From an uncultured Dokdonia sp. (GTDB lineage: Bacteria; Bacteroidota; Bacteroidia; Flavobacteriales; Flavobacteriaceae): 48,348 bases of DNA. The notes beneath the pieces are model-generated. The model ran no database searches. It saw only the letters and a list, made by a program, of their open reading frames with translations, and had not been told where the DNA came from. The position numbers and the translations under genes are program-made. The DNA lies in assembly GCA_913060645.1 (NCBI GenBank), contig CAJXSW010000007.1, positions 1-48,348 on the forward strand, in the 5' to 3' direction. Below are positions 1 through 8,165 of the stretch, piece after piece (the stretch's first letter is position 1; every line of letters starts with the position of its first letter).

Positions 1-49
1 ATCTACACTATCCTCTTCGTCGGCAGCGTCAGATGTGTATAAGAGACAG
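1..49 (+). other. Nextera sequencing adapter (non-genomic)
   Basis: Bases 1-8 (ATCTACAC) match the end of the Illumina P5 oligo, bases 9-16 (TATCCTCT) match an i5 index as I recall it (S503), and bases 17-49 match the Nextera read-1 transposase adapter, ending in AGATGTGTATAAGAGACAG. Biological sequence starts at base 50. The stretch is library residue left at a contig end and should be trimmed. Confidence 0.98.
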
Positions 50-50
50 G

Positions 51-1007
51 CATATACTACGAGAACAAGTAGGAGCCGAAGCTTTTGATACCGCAGTAAG
101 AAATTACCTGACTAAATACGCTTATAAAAACGTAACCACAGACCTATTTATGGCAGAAGTGGCCGCAGTTACAAGCGTGGATCTCACTACATTTAAGAAA
201 AACTGGTTGTATCAAAGTGCTTTTCAAGCGGAGGAAGCGCTTGCTTCACTTAGAGAAAACGCATTCATGCGGCAGTATTTCCAATTGCAGTCGGGTAGAG
301 CAGTGGCGCTTTCTTCTAAGTTTACAGCGCTTATGAATGCCATAGCTACAAATAACGATTATCTAGGCGCAGAGGCAATCTACCAACTCTCACAAGAATC
401 AATAAATGCTACGCTTCCGGCATATAAAAGCGCCATGGAAACAGAGAATGTTTTTATAAGGCAAGCTATTGCTAGTTCGCTTGAGCAAGTTCCAGAAGCA
501 CTGGTACTTGAGTTTTATGAACTACTTAGTGATAAGAGCTATGTCACTCGAGAGCAGGCCATGATTAAGTTGTGGGTATATCATCAGCAGCGTAATGACC
601 CTACTTCACAACGCAAAGTATTAGATCTCATGGACAATCAGCTGGGGTTTGCAGATGGCAATATAAGAACGCTGTGGCTTGCGTTATCGCTCGCGACGCC
701 ACAATATAAGCCTGAGCAATCTTTAGCTCGTTATAAAGAGCTTATAAGATATACAGCACCATCTCAACCGTATCAGCTACGGGAGAATGCTTTTAACTAT
801 TTAAGACAGCTAGAATCTTATGAGGAGGAGAGCTTACATAATCTTATAGAAGCTAGTGTACATCACGTTTGGCGTTTTCGCGAAAGCGCAAGAAAGCTAC
901 TTACTAATGCTCTTAAAAATCCAAAAATAGCCGCTCTGCTTGTAAATATAAAAAGCGACCTCTCAGAACAAGAAATCGCTTATTTGCAACGTATAAAGGC
1001 GTTATAA
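51..1007 (+). CDS. M1 family aminopeptidase, C-terminal part (5' truncated)
   Basis: C-terminal part of a zinc aminopeptidase of the M1 (gluzincin) family. The zinc motif HExxH and the GAMEN motif lie in the missing part. What remains starts inside the helical region after the catalytic domain (LREQVGAEAFDTAVRNYL, then KYAYKNVTTDLFMAEV and NWLYQSAF, the usual M1 wording) and continues into about 230 residues of helical repeat-like sequence. An apparent ATG at 33 lies in the adapter and gives the artefactual peptide MCIRDR, so it is not a start. The gene is cut by the contig end. Its stop touches the stop of the convergent gene at 1008. A TTTTCGCGAAAGCG copy of the dispersed palindrome lies inside the gene near 875-888. 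Confidence 0.85.
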   Translation, partial: HILREQVGAEAFDTAVRNYLTKYAYKNVTTDLFMAEVAAVTSVDLTTFKKNWLYQSAFQAEEALASLRENAFMRQYFQLQSGRAVALSSKFTALMNAIATNNDYLGAEAIYQLSQESINATLPAYKSAMETENVFIRQAIASSLEQVPEALVLEFYELLSDKSYVTREQAMIKLWVYHQQRNDPTSQRKVLDLMDNQLGFADGNIRTLWLALSLATPQYKPEQSLARYKELIRYTAPSQPYQLRENAFNYLRQLESYEEESLHNLIEASVHHVWRFRESARKLLTNALKNPKIAALLVNIKSDLSEQEIAYLQRIKAL

Positions 1008-1526
1008 CTAGATAATCTCGCTCACTTCTTGCTTGATAAATTGTAAAGCCGTGTCGCTAGGAGCTGCCGTATCCATAAGATCACGTAAGATCGTCTCACG
1101 CAGTTTATCACTCGTATCCACTTTATCACTCATATTAGTCTTACGTATGAGGGCTGCTGTTGCGCTTTTGGCAGTGCGCACCACGTTCCAGCACTCTTGA
1201 GTAATATAGATTTGCTGTGATAAATTATGCTCAAATTCCTCTGTAATGGTGCGTAATAAAAGCGCTTCATAATCATTTGCATCATCACTGTAAGGCTTTA
1301 CACGCGATACTAGATTGCCTGGGGAGATGCGCTCAAGAAATAGCGTTATACGTTCATAGGCTTGTAATTTTTGAGGTAACGCATTTGCCTGATTGGCTTT
1401 ATGAAGTTGAAATCTGCGTTGTCCATCTTGCTCCTTTATGTATTGGCTAAAAAAGTAATATGCCAGCAACGCTACAATCACTGCAGGTAGAAGGTTAAAA
1501 GCGAGATTAGTAAGGTCTTGTGTCAT
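1008..1526 (-). CDS. Uncharacterised single-TM protein
   Basis: 172 residues starting at an ATG. Residues ~10-27 (LAFNLLPAVIVALLAYYFF) form one membrane segment near the N-terminus, followed by a basic, helical cytosolic domain with LQAYERITLFLERISP. I recognise this only as the kind of conserved hypothetical protein common in Flavobacteriaceae and give no function. It converges with the truncated aminopeptidase with no bases between the stops. A partial copy of the dispersed palindrome (CGCTTTCGCGAA) sits 85 bp upstream of its start. Confidence 0.75.
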   Translation of the reverse strand: MTQDLTNLAFNLLPAVIVALLAYYFFSQYIKEQDGQRRFQLHKANQANALPQKLQAYERITLFLERISPGNLVSRVKPYSDDANDYEALLLRTITEEFEHNLSQQIYITQECWNVVRTAKSATAALIRKTNMSDKVDTSDKLRETILRDLMDTAAPSDTALQFIKQEVSEII

Positions 1527-1690
1527 ATTAAGTAGGTTATAATTGCTATGTTCTGGATGAATAACAAACTTACTTGCTTTTTAGTATGCAACCAAATGTG
1601 ATGTGATTATTCGCTTTCGCGAACATTGGATTTGCATCAACCCATGCCATTAGATTTGAGATGAGAACTCAGTAATAAGTTGGCTCATAA

Positions 1691-3010
1691 TTACCCGTTC
1701 TCTTTTTCGACATTAGGTAGTCGGTAGCTTTTTATGGCACCCCAAAAGCCTAAAATAGATAGTACAACGATAACAACCTCTACGGATATCAAGGATAGCG
1801 CAGCACTCAATCCTCCTGTAAAAAGTAAAATAATCCCTATGATGGTGTTACTTACAGAGACATAATTTGTTCTTTCATTTCCCTTTGCCATATCTAAAAC
1901 ATATGTTTTTCTACCTTGACGCACGCCACTGTGTGCAATACCAAGGATAAAGAAAGCAGTGGGGTATAACCACAATTGTGTTTTTAAACTAGCTGAAAAA
2001 CTTATAAGAATGACTAGTATAATACCGCAAAGCGAAGCTATCGTAACTGCATATGCCATCGTATTTTTACTAGATTTATCTGCCAGTTTCCCCCAGGATG
2101 GCGAACTCACAATAGAGGCAAGTCCATTTGAGATAATGAGTAACCCTAAGAGATAGCTCGTTCCCTCAACGTTATTTTGCGCTAGCGTAACGTAAAACGG
2201 CGCAGATAGGGCAGAGCAGAGTAATAATGATCTTGCAATGACAAAGTTTCTTAGGTGGCTATCTTCTTTAAGCAGTTTTATATTATCTAGAATACTGTTT
2301 TGCTCACTCTCGTCTGTTGTAATGTCTGTTGGAAATTCTTTGATAAAAGCATAAATAACCGCTGCAATGATCCACATGGAAGCTGCAAAAAATATGAGGT
2401 TTGTATAAAACTGTATATCCTCATTAGTTTTAGACTTATAAGTAATGTACAAACCTGCAACAAGAACTAAAACACCAGCAAATGAGGAGGTATATCCTCC
2501 TAGTTTTCCCCTTCTTGTTTTTGGGATAGTCTTTCCTTTTACATCCTTAGAACTTACAGAAGCTAGAGCACGCGCAAGGCTAAAAATGATTAAACATATA
2601 ATAATTAACCACCCTGCAGTTTGTTTTTCAAATTGTAATGCCACAACCCCTATTGCAGCAATAGCAAGACCTTGAATAATAGCACCTACCACCCAGATGT
2701 ACTTACGTATGGGTTTTCTTTTTACATAGTTTGAGATAGCAACTTGCGGGATAAGCGCACCAGACTCGCGTATAGGGACAATGAGACTTATGAGAAAAAC
2801 AGGTGCTCCCACATAATTCATGAGCCATGTGAGCACTGTTTTAGGATTACTTAGTGTATCACCTAGTTTTGTAAAGGTGTGTGTAAAGAGTATACTAAAG
2901 TAGTTTGTAGCAACATGTTTACAGGCCTCATCTGTAATGCCTTTACAAACCCGCTCATCGCCTTCATTATTTAAGTACTTGTAGAGATTATTGAGGGAAG
3001 ATGATGGCAT
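1691..3010 (-). CDS. MFS transporter
   Basis: 439 residues with about eleven or twelve hydrophobic segments spread over the whole chain, and the short basic loops (KRKPIRKY, RRGKLGG) typical of the major facilitator superfamily. A ~65-residue N-terminal region precedes the first membrane segment (LMNYVGAPVFLISLIVPI). A second-half loop SSPSWGKLADKSSKN resembles the MFS loop motif GxLaDrxGrr. The substrate cannot be read from the sequence. It stands alone on the minus strand, with a full palindrome copy 94 bp before its start. Confidence 0.85.
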   Translation of the reverse strand: MPSSSLNNLYKYLNNEGDERVCKGITDEACKHVATNYFSILFTHTFTKLGDTLSNPKTVLTWLMNYVGAPVFLISLIVPIRESGALIPQVAISNYVKRKPIRKYIWVVGAIIQGLAIAAIGVVALQFEKQTAGWLIIICLIIFSLARALASVSSKDVKGKTIPKTRRGKLGGYTSSFAGVLVLVAGLYITYKSKTNEDIQFYTNLIFFAASMWIIAAVIYAFIKEFPTDITTDESEQNSILDNIKLLKEDSHLRNFVIARSLLLCSALSAPFYVTLAQNNVEGTSYLLGLLIISNGLASIVSSPSWGKLADKSSKNTMAYAVTIASLCGIILVILISFSASLKTQLWLYPTAFFILGIAHSGVRQGRKTYVLDMAKGNERTNYVSVSNTIIGIILLFTGGLSAALSLISVEVVIVVLSILGFWGAIKSYRLPNVEKENG

Positions 3011-3103
3011 AAAGCGTATTAAGATATTTACATAATAACAAAGCGATAAATATACGTTTATTATGTCTTTCAGTCTTTAATGGAAGTTATTGATGGATTA
3101 GTG

Positions 3104-3119
3104 CGCTTTCGCGAAAGCG
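3104..3119. repeat. Dispersed palindrome CGCTTTCGCGAAAGCG
   Basis: Perfect 16-bp palindrome, one of about 15 related copies in this window. It lies 94 bp upstream of the MFS start codon and downstream of the next minus-strand gene. Confidence 0.9.
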
Positions 3120-3208
3120 TATAACTATTGAGAATCCTGTACTTAAAAGAAATGTAGTCTTGTAAGTTGGTATGAATAAATATCCCAAATATGCCATTGT
3201 AATCAATG

Positions 3209-3718
3209 CTATGAGAGCGTCCTACCTAAGATAATGCGGTCGCCTCTATCTTCAGATGTTACTTGATCCATATACTTCATATCAAGTTTTTCTAATACTC
3301 TTCTAGATGCTAGGTTGTGCGGACTTACAGTGGCAATAATCTGGTCAAGTTGTAGGGTTTCCGCTGCATACAAAATCCAGTGGTGACCTATCTCTGTGGC
3401 AAAACCTTGACCCCAGTGACTATCGTTTAATATAAAACCAAATTCACAATACTCTTTATCTTGATACTTGATTTTATGGATACCAGAGACTCCTATAAAA
3501 CGATTGCTTTCCTTTAATATGACGCACCAGAAGCCAAAAACAGCCTCTTGCTCATTTATAAAATCTGTATGAAGTAAGGAATCAAATTCGTTTTTAGTAA
3601 AAACGCTGCCTTTTAGTGTAGATGCCATAACGCGATTATTAGTACAAAACATATCTGCAGCATCTTCTAGATGTTTTGGAGATATTGGCTCAAACCTTAG
3701 TCTGATAGTTTCTAGCAT
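3209..3718 (-). CDS. GNAT family N-acetyltransferase (RimJ/RimL type)
   Basis: 169 residues, the usual length of a single GNAT domain. The opening LETIRLRFEPISPKHLED is typical of RimJ/RimL-like enzymes, and the acetyl-CoA region is seen as GFILNDSHWGQGFATEIG (the Q/RxxGxG/A loop) followed by IIATVSPHNLASRRVLEKLDMKY, the conserved N-x-x-S-x-x-V/L-L-E-K segment. Protein or small-molecule substrate unknown. It is monocistronic and unrelated in close detail to the second GNAT gene at 15072-15623. Confidence 0.9.
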   Translation of the reverse strand: MLETIRLRFEPISPKHLEDAADMFCTNNRVMASTLKGSVFTKNEFDSLLHTDFINEQEAVFGFWCVILKESNRFIGVSGIHKIKYQDKEYCEFGFILNDSHWGQGFATEIGHHWILYAAETLQLDQIIATVSPHNLASRRVLEKLDMKYMDQVTSEDRGDRIILGRTLS

Positions 3719-3825
3719 AAATAATAATCAAAGATTAGGAAGTGGAACTTTATGGATTCTAATCTGCTAATAGTGAATAGCAATTTATCTTACATTAAAG
3801 ATACAAGAATTTATAGTGAAGCATA

Positions 3826-3841
3826 CGCTTTCGCGAAAGCG
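3826..3841. repeat. Dispersed palindrome CGCTTTCGCGAAAGCG
   Basis: Perfect 16-bp copy, 108 bp upstream of the GNAT start at 3718. It is the last copy before the accessory region; the next one to the right is at 15718, almost 12 kb away. Confidence 0.9.
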
Positions 3842-4004
3842 TAACAGCCATTGAAATATTTATAAAAAAACAAGCTCTTAATACAATCATGAGCCACAAC
3901 TTATAGCGCGAGCCAAAGGTTTATAATAGCATAGATTGAATTAAAAGCTTGTAGTAATGGACTAGAACGCTAACTGCTTAGTGCAGTTTTTTTATTCTAA
4001 TGTC

Positions 4005-4583
4005 TTATTCCTCATCTTCATCCTCTTGGAACTTGAATTGGTGCGCTTGCTCTAATTTGGCTAGCTGCGTTAATTCGTTCAAGTAATTCTGCTCTTGAAT
4101 AGAAAAGGTAGTCATCATTTTTGAAGAGCCTCCTGATAAGATAAATGCGATTATTTCATCAATAAGGTTTATGATTTTATCCAACCATTTAGGCAGTTTG
4201 ATACCTATCATATCAAGAATAGCGTAGATAATCTTTTTAATTTCTTTGATAATTCTATCAATTCCAAGTTTTCCTACGAGGGAACCTATGCTAGGGAACA
4301 TCCCTTTTGCATTTTTGGCAAGTGATACTCCTGAGCTAATTTTCAAAACTTCAATAACGTCATGTTCTTGTTGTTTTGATGACTTTTTTGCGCCCTCTCT
4401 AATAAATTGATTGAGTTCAAAAATTTGGTTATTAAGTGATGGAGCAAATGATTGTATTACCGCTTTCTCATCTTCGTCCTCTGCATTTTTTAATGCGTGC
4501 TCTGTAATTCCGGATACTAAGGTTTCAAATTCGCTTAAAAATTGTTCAAGAACGTTGTCTGATTTTTTTGTTTCTGTAGGCAT
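4005..4583 (-). CDS. Uncharacterised protein with hydrophobic helices and acidic tail
   Basis: 192 residues from an ATG. There is no signal peptide. Residues ~95-155 hold a run of amphipathic or hydrophobic helices (SIGSLVGKLGIDRIIKEIKK, then AILDMIGIKLPKWLDKIINL and IDEIIAFILSGG), and the chain ends in an acidic FQEDEDEE tail. The N-terminal third is acidic and polar. I recognise no family. It may be membrane-associated, but this is inference from hydrophobicity alone. It is monocistronic, at the left edge of the accessory region. Confidence 0.7.
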   Translation of the reverse strand: MPTETKKSDNVLEQFLSEFETLVSGITEHALKNAEDEDEKAVIQSFAPSLNNQIFELNQFIREGAKKSSKQQEHDVIEVLKISSGVSLAKNAKGMFPSIGSLVGKLGIDRIIKEIKKIIYAILDMIGIKLPKWLDKIINLIDEIIAFILSGGSSKMMTTFSIQEQNYLNELTQLAKLEQAHQFKFQEDEDEE

Positions 4584-4768
4584 GTCAAAAGTTTTATGAT
4601 TTAAATAGACACAAAACTATCTTTAGAGCATTGATATGCAGTTAGTTAATCGCTCATTTTCATTAAGCGTAATCTCCCTTTATACAGCGTGAAACAGCTA
4701 TTGGTTTAATAGGTTGAGTGATTAGATGGTGGTTTTGAGGTATGGCAAAGTGTTAGATTTTACAAACT

Positions 4769-4800
4769 CAACTTCAATTTCAACTTCAATTTCAACTTCA
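4769..4800. repeat. 12-bp tandem repeat
   Basis: Two full and one partial copies of CAACTTCAATTT directly downstream of the lipoprotein gene that ends at 4808 (minus strand). It is a simple tandem array with no gene content. Confidence 0.85.
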
Positions 4801-4807
4801 ACGAACC

Positions 4808-5500
4808 CTACCCACCAATCAATTCATAAATATTACCGTCGTTAATTGCCGAAATAGGCAAGAGCTTCTTATCTAAATTCGTTGTTTTATTTTTACCAAT
4901 AGTCGACACTCTTTTACCTTCTATAAAGTTGGAGCTTATGTTACCGGCGCCATCTTTTGCGGCGTTGCCGTAGTTGTTGTATTCGGAGCCTATGAGCATA
5001 TAGTCGTTGTATGTTTTATCATATTTGATTTTTAACTCATAGTCATGTCTCATCGATTCATGCTTAACACTGATCACATTGGCTCTGGCGACTTTTATTC
5101 TTCGGTTAGGGTTTACATGTAAAAAGGCCGAAGTTAGATTACCGGTTTGGCTTTTGAGTATAAAAGAACCATCTGCTTGCCCTTCAAAAATCGCAAGTCG
5201 CACGTCTTTTGTGTTTGAGTAGTCTCTGTTGTTTTTTCCGCTGGCTAGTAATACCGCATAATCAGAAACGCCGTCTTTATTAAAATCTGACATTACCTTA
5301 TTGAGTTCATTTCTAGAAATCACAAGTTCATAATCGCTCGGGATGAAATCATTAAAACGTTTGATTTTGCTTTTAACTTCTTCAATGGATTTTATTGTTG
5401 GTTGTACAACTTGCTTTTTCTCTGGAAGCTGCTCTTTCTTTTCGGTGTTGTTGCAAGAAATTAATACGATTGAAAGGAGTAGAAGTGTTAGTCTGTTCAT
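4808..5500 (-). CDS. Predicted lipoprotein with VCBS/FG-GAP-like segment
   Basis: 230 residues. The N-terminus MNRLTLLLLSIVLISCNN is a lipoprotein signal peptide with the lipid-modified Cys at residue 16, followed by a Lys/Glu-rich linker. The segment VMSDFNKDGVSDYAVLLAS has the D-x-N-x-D-G-x-x-D pattern of calcium-binding FG-GAP/VCBS-like repeats, seen once. The rest has no motif I can name. Exported to the periplasm or outer membrane by inference. It stands 71 bp after the GDPD gene on the same strand and could be transcribed with it. Confidence 0.75.
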   Translation of the reverse strand: MNRLTLLLLSIVLISCNNTEKKEQLPEKKQVVQPTIKSIEEVKSKIKRFNDFIPSDYELVISRNELNKVMSDFNKDGVSDYAVLLASGKNNRDYSNTKDVRLAIFEGQADGSFILKSQTGNLTSAFLHVNPNRRIKVARANVISVKHESMRHDYELKIKYDKTYNDYMLIGSEYNNYGNAAKDGAGNISSNFIEGKRVSTIGKNKTTNLDKKLLPISAINDGNIYELIGG

Positions 5501-5571
5501 GAGTGTGGTAATCTAAGGTCGTAAATGCTGTTACTGGGTTATTTTAATACTAGGTGTTGCTGGTTGATTTG

Positions 5572-6432
5572 CTACTTTGAAATTGCTTTTTTCACTTCAA
5601 GTGGTCTATCGGTTGCAAAGACGTCTATGCCAAGCTTTGTCCATTCTTTATAGAGTACATCGCCTCTTGCTTTGGCCTTTTTATCAAGGTTACCTAAAGT
5701 ACCTAGCATACACATCACTCCCTGTTCATGCAACTTGGCATATAATGATGGATCTGATTCTATAGTTCCCGTAAAAGCGACCATATTTTTCCATGGAATG
5801 CCAGCGCTAGCAGCTGTATCAAACTCTTTCGTATTTCTAATGCTAACAGAAAGTACAACCTCAGGATTTAACTTATAAAGTTGCTGTGCGGTTTCCATGG
5901 AGTAAGTAATAATCACCGATTGTTCTAAGGCATCATTTTCCTCTATGAAACGGAGTACAAGTTCTGGATCAACGCTGCGCTTAATGTCAACCGTGAGGAT
6001 AGCATTTTCCTTTTTTGCCCAGTCTAACACATGCTTAAATAACGGGATTTGATAATCAGTGATGGAGTCAAAATCATCTTTAAGGTGGAGTTGGGAGAGT
6101 GTTTCCCAATCTTTCTGGTCCACTCTTCCAGAGCCAGTTGTTGTTCTTTCTAGCGAACTGTCATGCATAAGAAATAGAACGCCATCTTCACTACTTGCCA
6201 CGTCAATTTCAAACAACGCGTTTGGAATAGACTCTTTGATGTATTTCATGGTTTCTAAGCAGTTCTCAGGGTAGCCTGCATAACTTTTACCACCACGATG
6301 CGCACTGATTAAGGTCTCGCCATTCTCAGTATAACTAAAGAACTCTTGTAGCGTATTTGTTTTCTTAGTTGACGGAGTGCATCCTGCAATAAGAATTCCA
6401 ACTAGGAGTAGAGGAAGTAGTATTTTTTTCAT
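5572..6432 (-). CDS. Glycerophosphodiester phosphodiesterase family lipoprotein
   Basis: 286 residues from the ATG at 6432. This start gives a clean lipoprotein signal (MKKILLPLLLVGILIAGC, Cys18) and is preceded by AAAGGAAG; a TTG further upstream would add nine residues ahead of the signal peptide. The GDPD TIM-barrel motifs are intact: HRG at 45-47, ExD at 75-77 (EIDV), and MHDSSLERTT with His90. Members hydrolyse glycerophosphodiesters to glycerol-3-phosphate and an alcohol, using a metal ion bound by the Glu/Asp residues. It probably acts in the periplasm or outer membrane. It starts 23 bp after the higA stop codon, so co-transcription with the antitoxin gene is likely but functionally odd. 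Confidence 0.88.
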   Translation of the reverse strand: MKKILLPLLLVGILIAGCTPSTKKTNTLQEFFSYTENGETLISAHRGGKSYAGYPENCLETMKYIKESIPNALFEIDVASSEDGVLFLMHDSSLERTTTGSGRVDQKDWETLSQLHLKDDFDSITDYQIPLFKHVLDWAKKENAILTVDIKRSVDPELVLRFIEENDALEQSVIITYSMETAQQLYKLNPEVVLSVSIRNTKEFDTAASAGIPWKNMVAFTGTIESDPSLYAKLHEQGVMCMLGTLGNLDKKAKARGDVLYKEWTKLGIDVFATDRPLEVKKAISK

Positions 6433-6455
6433 TGGTGTGCTTCCTTTAAGATTTC

Positions 6456-6812
6456 TCAATAATCCTGGATAAGTACATCGGTTGGGATGTGTAATGTAGT
6501 GTTTAGGTTTCTTATCATTTCCAAAGTGAGCTTACGCTTTTTATTCATTATTTCACTCACTCGACTTTTGAAACCAATCATTTCTACTAAATCCTTTTGT
6601 TTCAATCCCATCTGTTCCATTCTAAAATTAATGGCTGAAATTGGGTCAGGCATTCCAATCGGAAAATTCTCTTTTTCATAGTTGTCAATGACAATGGCAA
6701 GAATCTCTAGTTCGTCGCCTTCTTCAGTTCCCATTGTTGCATCAAAGAGGATTTCCAAATGTTCAAGAGCCTTTTTGTAATCTGACTCGTTTCTAATTGG
6801 TTTTATATTCAT
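6456..6812 (-). CDS. higA: HigA-type antitoxin (orphan)
   Basis: 118 residues from the ATG at 6812 (MNIKPIRNESDYKKALEHLE, the standard HigA opening). This start lies one base after the TAA of the decayed higB remnant. An N-terminal helical part is followed by a helix-turn-helix in residues ~65-115 (MEQMGLKQKDLVEMIGFKSR and VSEIMNKKRKLTLEMI). HigA proteins neutralise the HigB mRNA-interferase and repress their own operon by DNA binding. Here the toxin is gone except for its last ~40 codons, so the protein is an orphan regulator. It could have been kept as a repressor or to counter a HigB encoded elsewhere. Confidence 0.88.
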   Translation of the reverse strand: MNIKPIRNESDYKKALEHLEILFDATMGTEEGDELEILAIVIDNYEKENFPIGMPDPISAINFRMEQMGLKQKDLVEMIGFKSRVSEIMNKKRKLTLEMIRNLNTTLHIPTDVLIQDY

Positions 6813-6813
6813 T

Positions 6814-6936
6814 TTAAATTTCGTTTGCGTTAATTTTGTCATATTCAGCATGCGTTCCTATAAAACGAACCCATGCAAGTTGGTATTCAAAATTAAATTT
6901 TACAAGGATTAATTTTTGATTGTGATGAATGGTTTG
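6814..6936 (-). pseudogene. higB toxin remnant (3' end only)
   Basis: Read on the minus strand, the bases just upstream of higA translate to a HigB C-terminus: LILVKFNFEYQLAW, then VRFIGTHAEYDKIN and ANEI, ending in TAA one base before the higA ATG. RFIGTHAEYDKI is the hallmark end of HigB toxins. Going upstream an in-frame TAA at 6937-6939 ends the homology after ~40 codons; HigB is normally ~95-110 residues. I find no N-terminal half in the ~80 bases beyond, so the gene is truncated, not just frameshifted. Confidence 0.85.
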
Positions 6937-7017
6937 TTAGTTGTTTGGTGACAGTAAAGCCTTGTATACCTCTTACCGAGTGCAAATTATAAAATTTCTT
7001 TTGAAATAAAATTATGG

Positions 7018-8055
7018 CTACTCCAAAACCTTATTAATCTCTTTTTCAATCGTGTTTGAGCCGTCCGTAAAGCCTATGAATGATCTTACGATATTACCTT
7101 CTTGATTAATTAAAAAGCTATTAGGAATAGCGGTAACGGCATATTCTGAAACATTATCACCTTTCATTCCTTGTAAATCGGAAATATTAAGCCAATTGAT
7201 ATTATCCTTTTCGCTTGATTGTTTCCAGCTCTTTTTATCAGTGTCAAGGGAATAACTTATGAGAACAAAATCGTTTTTGCTATATTTTTTAACCAACTCA
7301 GGAAACTCCTTTTTGTTTTGCAAACGGCAAGGACGACAGCCAGCTGCCCAGAAATCTAATAAAATCACTTTCCCAGCATAGTCAGAGATTTTGTGTTGTT
7401 TGCCTTCTAGATCTGATCCTTGAATATCTCTAAATCTATCTCCAGCTTTGATATCTATCGTCTTGGCATAGGTTAGTAACTCCTGACCCTTTATTGAGTT
7501 TGCATTTATTGTATCTAGTTTCTCATAAAAGAGTAACAAGCTATCTTTTGATATTTGTTTTTTCTTGTATAGTAGTTCCGTCAAGGCCATTTGGTTATTG
7601 GCATTAGCGTAGAGGAAGTCTACTTCTTTTTGAAACCTATTTGATTTATCGCTGTCTTGAGATATAGCGTTATAAAAGGTATATAAATCTGTTTGCTGAG
7701 AGCCTGTTACTTTTGCATTAAGGAAGTCTGAGTACTCTCCTATAACAGACATATTGGTATTTTCTAAAAAGAAGTACTTGTATGGTTCTAGTGGCTTACC
7801 GTTTTTATCATAAAAGTTCAAATAAGAAAGCGATGGTAGCGCTACTGTTCCAGAAAACTCAAAGCGTTCATTAAACACAAAAGCTGAGTCTATATCCTTA
7901 TCAATATCTCTATTGTAAAGAATAACTTTAGTGCTGTCAGGAAAATTTTTGGCTTGTACTGATAGGTTAAAACTATCAACTTTTGTTGCAGTCTTGTCAT
8001 TCTTACAAGAAACAGACACCAAGAACACCGATACAATAACAAAGAAGATTCTCAA
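7018..8055 (-). CDS. TlpA-like thioredoxin lipoprotein (DUF4369-type N-terminus)
   Basis: 345 residues from a TTG at 8055; no in-frame ATG is close upstream, and this start gives a good lipoprotein signal (MRIFFVIVSVFLVSVSC, Cys17). Residues ~28-115 look like the beta-rich DUF4369 domain common in Bacteroidota thiol-disulfide proteins. A linker is followed by a C-terminal thioredoxin fold with KVILLDFWAAGCRPCRLQNK (CRPC at 240-243) and the cis-proline region VTAIPNSFLINQEG. The family reduces or rearranges disulfides in the periplasm. A 12-bp tandem repeat lies just before the start codon and, read in frame, would encode TNLK units. Confidence 0.85.
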   Translation of the reverse strand: MRIFFVIVSVFLVSVSCKNDKTATKVDSFNLSVQAKNFPDSTKVILYNRDIDKDIDSAFVFNERFEFSGTVALPSLSYLNFYDKNGKPLEPYKYFFLENTNMSVIGEYSDFLNAKVTGSQQTDLYTFYNAISQDSDKSNRFQKEVDFLYANANNQMALTELLYKKKQISKDSLLLFYEKLDTINANSIKGQELLTYAKTIDIKAGDRFRDIQGSDLEGKQHKISDYAGKVILLDFWAAGCRPCRLQNKKEFPELVKKYSKNDFVLISYSLDTDKKSWKQSSEKDNINWLNISDLQGMKGDNVSEYAVTAIPNSFLINQEGNIVRSFIGFTDGSNTIEKEINKVLE

Positions 8056-8061
8056 GAGGAT

Positions 8062-8090
8062 GGTTTTAAGGTTGGTTTTAAGGTTGGTTT
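8062..8090. repeat. 12-bp tandem repeat before the TlpA-like gene
   Basis: Two full and one partial copies of GGTTTTAAGGTT, ending 7 bp before the TTG start at 8055 on the minus strand. It sits where the leader or ribosome-binding region of that gene should be. Confidence 0.85.
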
Positions 8091-8165
8091 GTGATGGTTT
8101 TGCTAAGTAGTGGAAGGGTAGGAGTAGGGTTTTTTTTAGCTCAGTTCTTTGTTTTAGCCAGTGCT

